NCBI GenBank assembly: GCA_025766275.1
Contig: JAFKAC010000203.1
Location: 1 to 64,000 of the forward strand
DNA from: Lactarius indigo
Lineage: Eukaryota > Basidiomycota > Agaricomycetes > Russulales > Russulaceae
Direction: 5' to 3'
DNA: 64,000 nucleotides
Shown: positions 34,281 through 46,791 of the stretch, piece by piece
Position numbering within the stretch: the first letter of the stretch is position 1
Layout of the letters: each line of letters opens with the position of its first letter
Position numbers and translations under genes: made by a program
The notes under the pieces: generated by a model
Told to the model about the DNA's origin: nothing
Databases searched by the model: none
Seen by the model: only the letters and a program-made list of their open reading frames with translations

Positions 34281-34836
34281 TCCCCGATCAGCCTCACCCC
34301 TTTCGCGACTAAGGGAGAGCAGTAGGCTCTAGTGTTGCCGCGACTCGAGGTTACGCTGGGGCTGCTGTGTCAATCAGGTTTAATCAGGTGTTGAATAAGC
34401 GCTAAATAGGCACGTGTCACGTATCGTCACACCCCCTTATCGAAACTCTGAGTATACATGGCCCCGTCTACATGGCCCCAAGCTCGACCAGCTCGATTTC
34501 CAGTATGTACTGTACAGTGTTGATTCGAGGAATTAATGCAGTAAATTTTTGGTGTAGTTGTAGGCGGTAATCCCTCCCTCCTCGTTACTAGGCACTGCAG
34601 TACCTTTCTTGGTACCTTCCCTTTGGAAAGCACGAATAGATTTGTTGAATGGACCTGGGAATCTCGAATCACCCTGGCTGACACTCGAAGTGATCAAGGA
34701 TTCGAGCTAGGACTTCACCATTGGTCCCTTTTGTGATGGGATCGACAACCCACTTATCTAGGTCGCAAAGTATCAGACGTGTACTCTAGTAACGTGCTAC
34801 GATAGTAGCACATGCATGGCACCGTACGCGCGACAG
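34281..34836. other. No recognisable gene
   Basis: The region lies between the copy B relic and the end of the Vps5 gene. Only short unmatched frames are present. Confidence 0.3.
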
Positions 34837-37309
34837 CTAGGCTACACCCGTAGATATGGTCGCGTCTTCCTTGGGACCTGCACCAGTAATCTTCTTCAGT
34901 AACAACTGCTGAAATGTCTCCCGTGCCTGTATCGTCTCTTTCTGTCTCGTGATCATGCCATCCAGAAGTTGCTCCAGGGTCTTCTTGAAATCCTCGATTC
35001 GCTCTTGCTCAAACCGCGCCACCTCAGTCTTCACCAACCGCGACACGTGTTCAAATTCTTGCTTCGCGTCCAGTGCCCGTCGTTCCGCCTACATCAGTAC
35101 CATGAATTGTTTGTCCCCACGTGACAAGAAAGAACGCACTTCGCCAATCTGAGAATATGAATGTCCGAGGCGGTCGGTCGCGATCTTGCCTTGAGCACGG
35201 TTCCGCTCGTGCGCTTGTTTAATGCGCCGCAGCTCCGCATCTGCGTTTTGCCACGCGTGATATACTCGCACGCGCGAGCTAAACGCCATCTATTGAAAGT
35301 TTTCCAGTCGGTTTCAGGGCAAAGATTATCAACGAGGTAGCTCACTCGGACAGAGTTGACGAGGCGGGCATACTCGTCCGCGGTGCTCAGTAGGGACGCT
35401 TGATCCGCGCGGGCCTGAGCGGACTCTGTCTCTTGAGCTTTACGCTCGAGCTCTGCCAGCGCCCCGAGTGAATGCGAGAGCGATTTTCCGAGATCTGAAG
35501 CAGCCAGGTCACCAACGGTCTGCGCAAACTCACCGACGGCGCCGGCCAATTCTATTCGTTCGTCCCGGTCAATACGCTCACCATAAGGTGTCGGTGGAAA
35601 ACGCACCATTACGCTGTCTAGAGACGACCTCGATGGCTTTGACGAGGCCACGAAGCTGTGACTCGAGAATATCAAGGTGGGCTTTTTGCCGGTCAAACCA
35701 CTAGGACGAATGTCAGCTGGGGATAACACAAATCGCGAATGGCACCTCGAAGCACCTCGTCCATCTCAACAAAGCGGGGGCCAGTGATGGACTGGCCGAT
35801 CGACGCCATCAAACCTCCGCGTTCGTTGGCGAGCTCCGCTTTACGGTGCTTGATCTGTCCAAAGTCACGTTACTAACACCCATCTTGTCTAGGACATCAG
35901 TAGCGCATACATCCAGTGAGAACGTGTCGCTTTCTAAGAACAGCTTGAGGTCCGCGTCTTTGCATAATACCGGGTGATTTGCGATCTTGTTTATGCAATT
36001 TTCGAGTGCGGTCCGCCGCTGTTGGACAAACTGATCATCGAAGCGCCCAAAGGGACTCTTTTCGGGAACAGGGGGAACAACGACGCCAGGGTTGTTGTTC
36101 GAGAGGGTTCCATACAGCCATAGAAAGTCTGAGTAGCGACGAAGAACAGAAAATGAAGGTTGGGAGAACAGTGGGGAAGTCGTCTAGAAAAAGAAAAATC
36201 ACAAGAGCCGACAAGGACCGAGTTTGGACCCAGCCATACCTTGGTGTGTACCGTGTACATCGTATAAGCCCGGATGGGGTCCCCGACCTTTTGAGGGTCA
36301 TCGACAGTAATCGTGAACAGAGGTTGCAGCCCGGTTTCCTTCTTGGCTGCAGGCGTTTCCTGAGGCTTGGGCGACCACTGACATGAGCTGCACTCGCTGA
36401 TAGGCAGTAGAATGACGTGCTCACAGGTCGCGGGCGCAGTGGCTTGTCGTCGTCGTCGTCGTCATCATCACCTTTCTCAGGGGAAACGGGCATTGAAGCA
36501 TTATTGGCAAATGTGCTATGTGCGCTGTCCCATCCGCCGAAGCTCTCCCCACCCAACGCGAGACTCGCGAATGAAGTAGTTGGGAGCTGGTCAAGCGGAG
36601 AGGAGATAACGCGATTTGATTCGCTGACTGTTGGAGAAGGGTTGAAGGGAAGGTGCACGGAGGGCTGCGGGACATATTGGCGCTGCGGTAGTCGCGCGGA
36701 TGACGGTGGCGGTGGGGATAGCGGGGCGGAATGGTCTGCGAGCTCCGCAGGGATGGCAGACGATGGTGTCTCGGGGGAGGAAGGTTGCACCGTGGGTGAA
36801 TTTTCGGGTGGAGACGTGGTAGATGGGAGAGTTAGAGTGGGAGCTGCATGCAGAAGCGCGTCTGAAACAGGTTTGCTCGGGGACGTATGCTGGGCAGGAG
36901 ACTCGGGTGAAACTGTAGATGTGTCATCTTCTGGACTATATCTATGTTCGGAGAAACCAGGAGATGTGATGGGCTTCGCGGCGGGATCTGGCTTATCGTC
37001 GGCGGGAAGGTTTGCAGAGTCTAAGGGATCAGATGCAGCTGTCGGAACACTGAACGAGCGAGACTCAGCCGGGACTGCAGAAGTGGTAAAAGACTCCTCG
37101 TGTGATTCAACTGTTGGTTCTGTGGTAGGCAGACCGTTGAATCCAGATTCGTCATATTCGAACGCAGAAGAGGTGACTGTCGCGGCCGGGTGAGTGTATG
37201 ATGACCACGGGTCTGGTGAGTTAGAACGAGCTGGGGCAAATGGATCCTCGAACGGGTTTTCCTCTAAAGCGCGAGAGGATTGTTGTAAGAGATCGTCAAA
37301 GCCGGACAT
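34837..37309 (-). CDS. VPS5: Sorting nexin Vps5 (retromer PX-BAR subunit)
   Basis: The first exon runs 37309 to about 36430 and ends in an acidic run of eight aspartates. Later exons continue with the PX domain (PLFTITVDDPQKVGDPIRAYTMYTVHTK, VLRRYSDFLWLYGTLS, VVPPVPEK, FVQQRRTALENCINKIANHP). The BAR domain follows (KAELANERGGLMASIGQSI, WFDRQKAHLDILE, AELERKAQETESAQARADQ, MAFSSRVRVYHAWQNADAEL, AERRALDAKQEF, ERIEDFKKTLEQLLD). Vps5 pairs with Vps17 to tubulate endosomes for retrieval of cargo receptors to the Golgi. The N-terminal 300 residues are disordered and proline/serine-rich, as in yeast Vps5. Seven or so introns of about 50 nt interrupt the gene. Confidence 0.93.
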
Positions 37310-37550
37310 GATTGCTCTGCTATGGTCTCAAAGCTTGCAACTGAAGCACACCTAATACATTTTCTCACGGCTATTTCACCAACTGACGGCCCGGTGCAGA
37401 CTACTACGAATCCTCATCGGCCTCAATATAGTATGCGGGTTAGACGAGGCCAATTAGTCAGTGTTGCTTCAGTGGGTGCACGAGTAGTTATTCGTTGCAG
37501 AATGGTTGTAAACGAAAAACATTCATATTCCAACCTCTTCCCCTGCCCCG

Positions 37551-39101
37551 CTACAGTTTAATCTTAGCACCGGTTCGGTCCTCACTCGCTGGCCTATCAA
37601 GCACCTCTGCAATGCGTCGCGCAAGTGGGGAAGGCTCCTGTCTAAGGGCTAGGTCGAGGAACCAGTCTTTTCCGATATAATTCCTCAGCCTGCGGGCATC
37701 ACGTTATAAGCTACGAAGAGTAGCAGCGGATTATCACGTACCCGTCAGGTAACAGGACGACGACGTTCTTCCCTGGCGACTGTGCGATCTCGCGACCACT
37801 CTTAGAACGTAGCCATGCTAGCGCACCGGCAAGGGCGCTTCCGCTGCTCCCGCCAACTAGCATGCCCTCATGGCGCATGAGCAATTGCACAGCCGCAAAC
37901 GCATCCTTATCATCCGTCTTCACCCAGTTGTTAATCATACCGGGTTCTCGTGTAAGCACGTCCGGCGTAAAGTCATACCCGATCCCCTCGACGATGTACG
38001 AATCCCCTTTGCCTGCCTCGTTGAGAGAAGCGGGGAGGGCGAGTTCGGAACCAACCTGCGTGAGTGCAAGTGAGAAAACTCGGGGGAAAGGGAACGAAAT
38101 CGACGCACGGGATCTACACCGACAACAACGCAGTCCTTGTTGTGAGCTTTCTTGATTCCCTTGGCAATGCCGGAGATGGTTCCGCCTGTTCCTGCGCCGC
38201 CGACGAAGACATCGACCTTGCCCGACGATGGATGTGCAGGGGTTGAAGGAGTCGACGTCACGGCCGCGATGATCTCAGGCGCGGTGGTGAGCTCATGCGC
38301 GAGCGGGTTATTCACCTTAACATATAACGTGAGTAACGACTAGGTGTATATATGCGAGTTAACATACGTTGCGATATTGATCGAGAATGATGCCACCTGG
38401 TATCTCTTTCTGCAAGCGTAGAGCCACGCCTACGGACGTACTCGTTTAGCGACAAAGAAACGACAAATATGTGGGTGGGCGCTCTACCTATATGACTTTC
38501 TGGAGCGTCCCACGCAGCTTCATTCGGAGTCCGGATAACTTCTGCGCCAAGCGCGCGCAATGCTGCTTCTTTTTCCTAAAGCCTTGAAATGAGCGGCAGC
38601 GATGATTAAAGGGCAAACACGCATACAAGTGACATCTTCTTTGGCATCGTAATGATCACTGAATATCCCTTATCTGTAGTATTCAGTGCCCGTCCTCCTT
38701 GGAGAGCTTGGATGCGCTACCTTCACAGCGCACGCCATTGCCAAACCAATTCCTAAACTGAATTGAATCGACATGAGGGCGAGGGTCGAGGTAAAAGAAC
38801 GTACCTGTGTTTCCCGAAGTCGGCTCTATGACAACGCTCTGCCCTGGGATGAGCTTTCCTTCCTGCTCAGCGACTTCGATCATCCGCTTTGCGATTCTAT
38901 CTTTCACAGAACCGCCAGCCGAAGTGTACTCCAGCTTCCCGACTACACGTTCCTGAGAAATGGCCCTGCACGAGGGCTACACAGAGACTTACGGAGATTG
39001 CATCGAAGTCCCTCGTGTTTCGCTATCCTATCGAGGCGAATGAGAGGAGTATTTCCGACAGCACCAAGGACAGAGTCTAGAACGATTTCAGATCTCGCCA
39101 T
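37551..39101 (-). CDS. CYS4: Cystathionine beta-synthase, catalytic core only
   Basis: Reading from 39101 ([20 protein letters not shown]), the exons give a PLP-dependent synthase that condenses serine and homocysteine. Motifs: [15 protein letters not shown] with the PLP lysine, [54 protein letters not shown] and [15 protein letters not shown]. The order of motifs matches CBS rather than O-acetylserine sulfhydrylase (PESHIG and DQYRN.NNPLAH are CBS signatures). After [17 protein letters not shown] only about 35 residues follow before a stop at 37553-37551. The C-terminal CBS-pair (Bateman) module found in yeast and human enzymes is absent, and no exon for it is seen before the Vps5 start at 37309. 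Confidence 0.9.
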
Positions 39102-39599
39102 TGTTGAAAAGGAGAAGTGAGGTGAATTGGGGGTGAAGGTGAAGGGGGATTGTTGTTGTGTTGGTGAGGGCGGGCATTTACTGTATTCGCTACCGGACGG
39201 ATCTCCGGGTGGGAGGCGATCATTTCATGGGGCGGAGGGCACACCTCGAGCTCTTCGGTCTCTTGGTTTGCACTTTGTTCGTGGAAGTTCTCGCCTCGCC
39301 TCGCGTGCGCTGGACTTGTCGTGATTTTCATCACTTCGGGCTTGATAATAATGCAAGGGAAAAAAAAAAAACTGTAATGCGCGCTAGACATGTTTGGAGC
39401 TTCCAACCAAACATTCTCCTGGTTCCGCATGGAAACTCGAAAGTATCCTTTCCCACCTTTTGTTTATAACCCTTCCATAGAATATTATACCCGTTGGTAA
39501 GACGACTTTCGAAGAGAACCTACCCTCGGGACATCCGCGTCCAACCCCGTCAGCGCCAACTTGTAATGCGTCTATAGATAAGCCACGTGCTCGTCAAAT
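39102..39599. promoter_or_regulatory. Divergent promoter region CBS / Nudix
   Basis: The 498-bp gap contains a GGTGAAGG/GTTGTTGTG-rich segment near 39130-39170 and an A-run at 39360-39370. No coding exon was recognised and no TATA box is clear. Confidence 0.35.
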
Positions 39600-40779
39600 A
39601 TGATCATCCAACACCTGGAAAGAACCTTCCTGCGATCTAGTCATCGTCCTTTTTCCTATTGGTGCTCGAGGATGTCTCAACACCCTAAGATACTTTCAAC
39701 CGAGGACCTCGACACCTCGGACGCAAAGTGCGTGTATGACTCACACCTACAAGGGCATTCGCTCATCCGCAAGGGTTTCTTCCTTTAAGGTGGGTGAGCC
39801 TGAAGAAGATAAATTGGCAAGACCAAAAGGGCAGGAAGGTGAAAACCATCCGTCATCTATTTCTCTCTATCTGCTGCTCAATCCGCTTGTTATATAGAGA
39901 GTTTGGGAGGCCGCAGACAGGCGGACTCGCGGAAACTCCGGTATAGATGGTAACTTGTCCTTGACGCCGAATCTGTCCTCGTGGCGCTCTAAGTTTGTTC
40001 CGTCCCGCCCCACAGCGGTCGCAGTTCTGGCTCTCATCCGTTCAAAGACGCACGCCTTTCCGATCTCTACCGTGATCATCGAGCAATACCGTCCCCCTAT
40101 TGGGAAATTCATCATCGGTCAGACACCCCATTCATTCATTATCTGAGTTTGCCAATCAATCGGGACTAAAACAAAAAACAAAAAAAAAACAAAAATTACG
40201 CAGAACTCCCCGCAGGACTAATCGATGATGGCGAGACGCCCGAACAAGCCGCGATCCGCGAGCTACGGGAAGAGACCGGTTACGAGGCAGAGGGTGTCCT
40301 CGATTCGAGCGCCGTCATGGCGAATGACCCGGGTCTCTATCTCCATTCTTCCCGCGCGGCCTTTTGCTCTCGTGGCGCTGACTGCACGCCCCAGGCATGT
40401 CTACCTCCAATATGAAACTTGTGGTTCTGGACGTGCCACTGAGTGGAGCCATGGAGTCGCCAGACCAGAACCTCGAGGACGGAGAGGCAATCGTGAGGCG
40501 CGCAATCGAAGTGAGGAATCTAAGCAAAGAACTCAAAGGTATGTTGGTGTGGGTGCAGTCGGCCACCGGCGTGCTTTGCAACTCTAAATTTTTTTTCTTC
40601 TTCCCCTTACAGAATACGAAAAGAAGGTCCGTAGACCATCATAGCTCCCCCTATCCTACTTGCCATGAATGCGTCCCTCCTTTTCTGGACAGGGTTATAT
40701 GGTCGACGCAAGGCTGTCCCACTTCGCCGCTGGTTTCGAACTGGCAGAACGCCTACGAACGAGCGACATTGCTCCATAG
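39600..40779 (+). CDS. YSA1: ADP-ribose pyrophosphatase (Nudix, YSA1/NUDT5-like)
   Basis: Eight exons join in frame to the stop at 40777-40779. The Nudix box is complete, [20 protein letters not shown] followed by TGY, which satisfies GX5EX7REUXEEXGU. It is preceded by [19 protein letters not shown], as in ADP-ribose/sugar pyrophosphatases. The enzyme hydrolyses ADP-ribose to AMP and ribose-5-phosphate. Two in-frame starts exist: ATG at 39600 adds 24 residues rich in arginine and hydroxylated residues ([20 protein letters not shown]), which looks like a mitochondrial presequence; ATG at 39672 gives the cytosolic form usual in the family (MSQHPKILS). One internal exon (EYEKK) is about 14 nt long, so that junction is tentative. 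Confidence 0.88.
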
Positions 40780-41283
40780 ATGATGGCACTTGTCCCAGTG
40801 GAGCGAGAAGGGCTGATCGACTCGTCTAGACATCCTCGAATGCACTATTTTACACTGCCTCCGGTGAATTCTAACCCATGTGGAAGTGCACGATGCGTCC
40901 CATATGACCCAAGGATCGCTATGGCATTATATACCAGTGGCCTCACATATGGTAAACCCTTTGCCTCAGGCACTCGAAGAGCATGTGAGTTGTGTGACGA
41001 TGGTGATAATTGAATACCTTTATATTCCTTGAAGTAGTTTTGCGACGACAAGTCGCCACTTCTATCATCTGATCGACCGTGAGCGCCCGCTTAACACTTT
41101 CTTGGGGTGGCGCGATCGGGTCGATCAGTGTTTACAGGAGGTACTGAGAAGGATTGTCTATTGCAAGATCAAAAAGTAAGAGTATACATACAGTAACTAA
41201 AACATGCGCAGAGTATAATACATGAGTGGCGAAAACAACTAGAGGCAATCGGAAACAGAACCATAAGACGTGGTGCGAATCAA
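40780..41283. other. Convergent intergenic region
   Basis: 3' flanks of the Nudix gene and the J-protein gene. No gene or repeat was recognised. Confidence 0.35.
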
Positions 41284-42696
41284 TTATCTCTTCCACCACC
41301 GCGACTTGTAATGCGGTGTCTCGTGTGTGTAGGCGCGGTCATGAACTATCGAAGTCCTGCCTCAGTAACCCCGTCCGGTGTTGATTGTACTGCACGCGTG
41401 ACTTACCCGCAGATGGAGGTGGAGGCCGGTAATGATGGCTGTGGCCGATAGGGGGAGGCGACCCTGCATGTGGAGACGACTGTATCTCAATGGGGCTATG
41501 ACGCTCACGCTCGCGACTTGGGCTGTCCCGCTTTCGACTGGAAGCCGACGTTGGGCTATCTCTCTTAGGACTGTCTCTCTTACGGCTCATAGCCGAGTAA
41601 GGTGGAGGTGGTGAAACAACCGAGGTTTGGATCGGAGGTAGCGGCTGTGGAGCGGCTTGGATCCGTTGTGGCTGGACATGCTTCTGCGCAGTTATTTGCT
41701 CGCGCCCATTGACCGTGTGTCGTTCTCGACCGTCTGGATAGGTATATGTGGCGTATTCGTTGCCCTGGGTACAATGGCGTCAGCGTACGTAGGACTCACA
41801 GATAGGATGTGAAGGGGCGTACGAGAGCGTCTCTACGCTTCCAAACAGATTCTGTGACGCCATTTATTGTGCGAGTCATTCTGCTCTCAGACACCCAACG
41901 ACCGTCAGGCGCCATGGCGCCACGAGAGACCTGGCTGTAAACGCGCGAGCGACCATTTCCGCTGTTCACCACGTCGTCGAACACGTTGCCACGTTCGAAT
42001 GGGAAACCCACGCCGGCGAGTGGGTCATCAAAGAAGCCACTCGGGTTACGATGGTGTGAATCATGGCGGCGTCGGGACCGCCACGGGTCGGGGAAGAATG
42101 GGTCAGACATGGAATGATGCAAATCGCCAAAGATGGACTCGAAAAGTCGGAAGGGATCTGTGAAGCCTGCATGATGAGGCCATGCAAAGTCAAAGGGATC
42201 TTCTGGGAAGGGCACATATTGCTCCCTCTCCCTACTGGAGTGATGAGGGCGCCGGTGATGGCGAGGCCGCTCTGATCCAGGCGGTGGCGGTGGCGGTGGC
42301 CAGACACCTGCCTTATCGTATGCCTGTTGGTGTCATTGGAAGTCGGATATTAGTGGGCGATGAAAAATAGCACAGGATACGGCAAGGCTTACACGACGCT
42401 TAGTAGGGTCGATAAGGACTTCATATGCGTTGTTAACCTAGCGTTACGAGTGAGCGGAACAGCAGGGGGAGTTAAACAGAGGGACTGGTGGGACCTTTCG
42501 AAACTCGTCCTCTGCCGTTGTTTTTTGTTCCGGAGGTACACGATCGGGGTGGGTTTGGAGCGCCCGTTTCTTGTAAGCCTTGCGGACTGTAGGAGGGGTA
42601 AGAGGAGGACCAAGGGTTAGAGGTGGGAATGGACGCACCCTGATCCTCAGTAGCGTCCCTCTGGACGCCGAGGACTTCATAGAGGTCGGTGGACAT
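41284..42696 (-). CDS. J-domain protein, DNAJB6-like
   Basis: The start at 42696 gives MSTDLYEVLGVQRDATEDQ, then VRKAYKKRALQTHPDRVPP with the HPD motif, a VNNAYEVL exon and RAYDKAGVW. A region rich in Asp-Pro-Phe follows (FDDPLAGVGFPFERGNVFD), then a DGRWVSESRMTRTINGVTE block like the C-terminus of DNAJB6/B2-type proteins, which recruit Hsp70 to aggregation-prone clients. The tail has Ser-Arg repeats (KRDSPKRDSP, RERERHSP). The last intron (58 nt, GTAAGT donor) is inferred because it leads to an exon ending YKSRWWKR with a stop at 41284; without splicing the frame would end at 41339. Confidence 0.8.
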
Positions 42697-42864
42697 AGTG
42701 GGAGGAAAGTTGTGGTTGTGAAGCGAACGAAGGGCACGAGGAGATGGGGAGGGTTAGTGTGCGCCAACGTGTTTGGACGGGGTTACTTTATACCTCGAGA
42801 CCTCTGATTCCAGTGCGATCTATAGCATTCGTTCCGTCACGTGATCACCCCTCCTCTCTCCCCA
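42697..42864. promoter_or_regulatory. Divergent promoter J-protein / IPI3
   Basis: Only 168 bp separate two start codons on opposite strands. A CACGTG-like element (GTCACGTGATC, 42836-42846) lies about 20 bases before the IPI3 start. No TATA box was seen. Confidence 0.4.
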
Positions 42865-44787
42865 ATGCTACAAGAGGTCGTCGTCAGTGCTTCTGCTCCT
42901 GCTCCCAATGCTCAGTCCACAGGCAATGGGTCTATTTTATTCCATGACATTCAGTCTGGCGCGTCGCTGGCCTCTTTCAAGCACACAAACGCTGCGAAAA
43001 ACTGTACAGCGCTTATCCCCACACAGGAGGCACAGGGTGGTCTCATGCTTGCCGTACAACCGGACAAGGCCCTTCTGAATGTCTACACCTTCCAAAAAGT
43101 GCTTCTCCTGGTGAAAAACCCTCTATTTGTCATTTCTCTTACGTTCTTCGTATCAAGGATCAAATCTCCCAAAAATTCGTTCTCCCGGAACGCCTCTCAT
43201 GCGTGACCGTAGACCGACGAGGTCAATTCTGCGCCGCCGGTACTCCCCAAGGCAGGACATACCTGTGGGAGGTTTGTCCACCTGCCCCCCTCGGAAATAG
43301 TGCCCATGCCGAAACTTCATTTGTCACAGATTGCATCGGGGATAATGTATAACTCCTGGGAAGCTCATTATCGCCAAGTCACGGTGTTGCGCTTCACCCC
43401 CGACGGAGAAGCTCTGCTGTCAGGCAGTGAGGATTCTGGTATCAGTGTTTGGTCTGTTTTTAGGTTTGTCGGCATCCGTATTACCTCGCAATCTAGCGTG
43501 CACCTCAATCAACGCTCATCTCATCTCGTTTCTGACAGATTACTAGATGACGGTGTCCAAAACGAGAACCCACAAGTCTATGCACACTTATCTGACCACA
43601 CTCTACCAATTACCGACATCGCTTGCGGTTTCGGTCCGTTCCCATCCTGCCGCGTGTTGTCGGCTTCGGCCGACCACTCTGTGAAAGCACGTCCCACTCT
43701 TTTTGGCCGTCACCCTTACCTTACGGCAATCGATTTCCCCAACAGATATGGGACCTCTCCTCAAAGTCGCTCCTAACCACTTTTCAGTTTCCTCACGCTG
43801 TCGCCTGCGTCGCATGGGATCTCACCGAGCGCCTGTTCTTTGCCGCGTCAACCGACGGCTCCATTCACCAAGTGAATCTTTTCCGCACAAGAGCCAACAA
43901 ATCGGGTGGCTACGTCGCTGAGGCGATCGGAGGCGCAGGCGTCAACGATGTATTACCTGTCGGGGACAATGACTCAACCACAACCAAGAGACGCCTCATA
44001 TCTGTTGGGTGCGTAACCCCTTCACTTCGCTAACGCCAACCCTCTACACAAATACAATCTTATCGAACACACTCCAAAGAGAGCCTGTTACGGCTCTTTC
44101 TCTTTCACTCACCGGAGCGCTCTTGCTTGCTGGCACTGCATTGGGGAACGTGCACGTGTACGATGTTCCATCGCACCAGCTCCTCCGCACCATCAACGCG
44201 CACCCGGGTCCTGGGCTCGCGGTGACCCACCTGACCGCTCTACTGAAGCCGCCAGACCTTGTCGGCCACGTGCAGCTCGGCGGGGATAAGGACGGCGGGA
44301 TTTCGGTCCTCCCGATAGTGCCCTTTCAACGCATGCGCGAGGCACGCCCACGTGAAGCGCATGAGGTTACGATGATGTTGCCGCACGCACGAAACGTGTG
44401 TTTCTTCTTCTAAATTATCTCGTTGATAATTTACCGAGCGCCTTACGACAACAGAGCGCGCATGAGTCCGTCACGACGTACTCGCGCGAAGAGCTTCTTC
44501 GCGACTGGGAGTTCTTCGTCAAGCCCAGACCGGCTACCACAACGATGGAAAACGACGCACCTTCTGCGCCACCGCTTGATGGACGCGTGGCGGAGCTCGA
44601 GGACGAGGTGGCGCGACTGGAGTCGCAGCTGGCGCGCGCCAAGGGGATCAACGACGTCATGTGGGAGACGCTCACGCAGACCGCAGCAGCGCAAGGAAAG
44701 GAATTGGCAGCGCCAGACCAAGTCCTCGACTCGCACAAAGACGCCGCCGATGGGCGGGAACGAAAACGAGGCAAGACGAAGGCGTAA
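42865..44787 (+). CDS. IPI3: Pre-rRNA-processing protein Ipi3 (WDR18-like)
   Basis: About eight exons give a WD40 protein: SILFHDIQSGASLASFKHTN, DRRGQFCAAGTPQGRTYLWE, VTVLRFTPDGEALLSGSED, the SDHTLPITDIACGFGPFPSC block characteristic of Ipi3, IWDLSSKSLLTTFQFPHAV, and VTALSLSLTGALLLAGTA. The C-terminal coiled-coil (VAELEDEVARLESQLARAKG) precedes a basic end RERKRGKTKA. Ipi3 forms the Rix1 complex with Rix1 and Ipi1 and works in ITS2 removal and 60S maturation in the nucleoplasm. All short introns are GT-AG and frame is kept. Confidence 0.9.
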
Positions 44788-45843
44788 AAGACGCCCCGAC
44801 TATTGACACTTCATTTCCTTCTGTGTACTGTAGCATCTTACGTTCTTATCAAATTCATGAAGAGTTTAGTCACGGCATCCATGCACTGCTTGTGTACCCC
44901 ACAACGTGAGGCAATTGATGGACTAGATCCGTGTGATGAAGGGGGGACACGGGGTAAAGCAAACTGCCAACGTCCCATCAGAAAAATAGAGCAAATGAAA
45001 GATAGAGCCAGCCCCCATGATAGCATGGAAGGGACGTATGGAAGTCGGGGCGATGGATCCGAGATGTGTTGGAGCGAGATGGTTGTTATCTGAGTCTTTA
45101 ATCCCGCTGTTCGATGTCACACTAGGTTGACAAAGAAGCTCTTCGAAGGTCCCTGAGCCTTCGAACGTGTGTGCGCAGGTACAGGCAGTATCGGCCTTCT
45201 TTCATCGTGGTCGCTCAAGCGGGACATACATTTTCACGAGCACCCGGTCTAAACGGTGTGATACCTAAGAGTTTCTTCCCAATGAGGATCACTACCACCA
45301 CCATCGATTTAGATAGACGCGCTAGAAAGGGAGATTTCGTGACTGAAGCACAGCGTGATTTTCGCGGCCAGTCCCAGGGTGCGACGAGTGGGTGCCTACT
45401 TCCTTGCCGCATGGAGTGATTAGTTTTGAACCCTTTAACGAAATTCTGGAATCCCGGTGTGCTGTATAGAAATGGAGGTCTCGACGCTCAACAAAAGACC
45501 CCTCCAGACCGAAACGCGAGAACATCAGGCAGGTTTCGACGAGACGACCACAACTGCTATTGTGATCAGTGGGCGCGTTCCGGTTGGTTTACAGACCCGG
45601 TGACCTGGGGAAATAAGATAAACGCCCGAGCGATATTGCCGCCCAGTATGTATCATAGGAAGAATGTGTGAGACAAGAAGACCAACTATTACAGCTGTAT
45701 GAAACATCGTGAGTTTGTTGCGTTTGATCAAGTAGGCGTCAGTCTGCAACCTGGCGCACTCATTATGAACTGTTGGACCCTTGTAGAAGAGCGCCAAGGA
45801 ATAAATTGATGAGGGCAAGTATGTTACAGCGCCTGATTACCGC
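44788..45843. other. Gene-poor region of about 1.05 kb
   Basis: Open frames on both strands (for example 45525-45818 minus, with one hydrophobic stretch) carry no recognised motif and no spliced model was found. The G+C looks lower than in the neighbouring genes. It may hold a non-coding transcript or nothing. Confidence 0.3.
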
Positions 45844-46597
45844 TCATTGCTCGACCACCTCACTAATTTCTGAAGTGGACTTCACCCCGTACTTGGCGGG
45901 GTCAGTGCCATGGTGCGGGTGATTGACAAAGTTGAACCTAGTAGGAGGAGAGTTGGTTAAATTCAAAGTCGTAGTCTGTGCAATAAGGAACACTCACATT
46001 GGGAAAACACCTTTCAGCAGAAGCGGAAGGTGAGTGAGATAAGTATTTATCTGGTTGGGTTGAGATACTCACTGAATTTGAGCTGTGAGAAGGCCGAGTT
46101 GCTGTACGCGGCGTTCTGGACCCAGAGTGGCTGAGGTGACTCTCCATACAACGGCTTTCCTTCGCGCGCAAGTTGGCTAAGCTCGGCAAAGTCCCTCTCC
46201 TCCTCGTGCTTATTCTCCGACCATCCCCAGAAACGGACTTTGATGGCAAACTCGGGTGTCAGTACGACCGTTACGATGTAAATAATGCAGACTTACAGCT
46301 TGACCGCTGGTAGGCGAGTAGGAAGCCACCAATGAAGCCAAACACGCCGCCGAGGCGTAAAGCGGGCCGCAAACGCGACTTTGTAGGATCGGCCATCTCT
46401 GAGGGAGCGTTCCAGGTGAGTGCGGCACGGGGCACAGAGGCAAATCAAGTACCCCAGAAGTAAAGGGCCGAGGGAAATGCGGCTGTTGCACCGGCCCAGA
46501 CGGCATAGTCTGAGGGCCTCATGTAACGAACGACTCGAGAGAAATGAGGGTCGGCATCTATTAGAGGATAAGGCGACTGAACGACATTGTCTGGCAT
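45844..46597 (-). CDS. NADH:ubiquinone oxidoreductase 20.9/21-kDa-type subunit
   Basis: From 46597 the protein starts MPDNVVQSPYPLIDADPHFS, followed by RVVRYMRPSDYAVWAGATAA, the N-terminal block of the fungal complex I 20.9-kDa subunit (Neurospora nuo20.9, Yarrowia NUXM). Then come two hydrophobic segments (ALYFWEMADPTKS; ALRLGGVFGFIGGFLLAYQ), the conserved RFWGWSENKREEERDFAEL, and a C-terminal NHPHHGTDPAKYG end. It is an accessory membrane-arm subunit of mitochondrial complex I. Four or five exons are needed; the middle ones are short. It is divergent from the nucleoporin gene with 194 bp between starts. Confidence 0.88.
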
Positions 46598-46791
46598 TTT
46601 GATGTTGGGTTGTGGCAGTCGCAACTCGGTGGCAAGGCAAATGCGGTGGCGCACGTGGGAAAGAATTACACCGGAAGTAGCCGAGAGGGCCCAACCTGAA
46701 CCCGTTGACCCGTGGCGAAGGCCAAGTCGGCTTCGCCTTGTTCGTCTCCTCCTTCTCCTTCTCTTTCACTACCTTCTCTCGTTCTGCGAAG

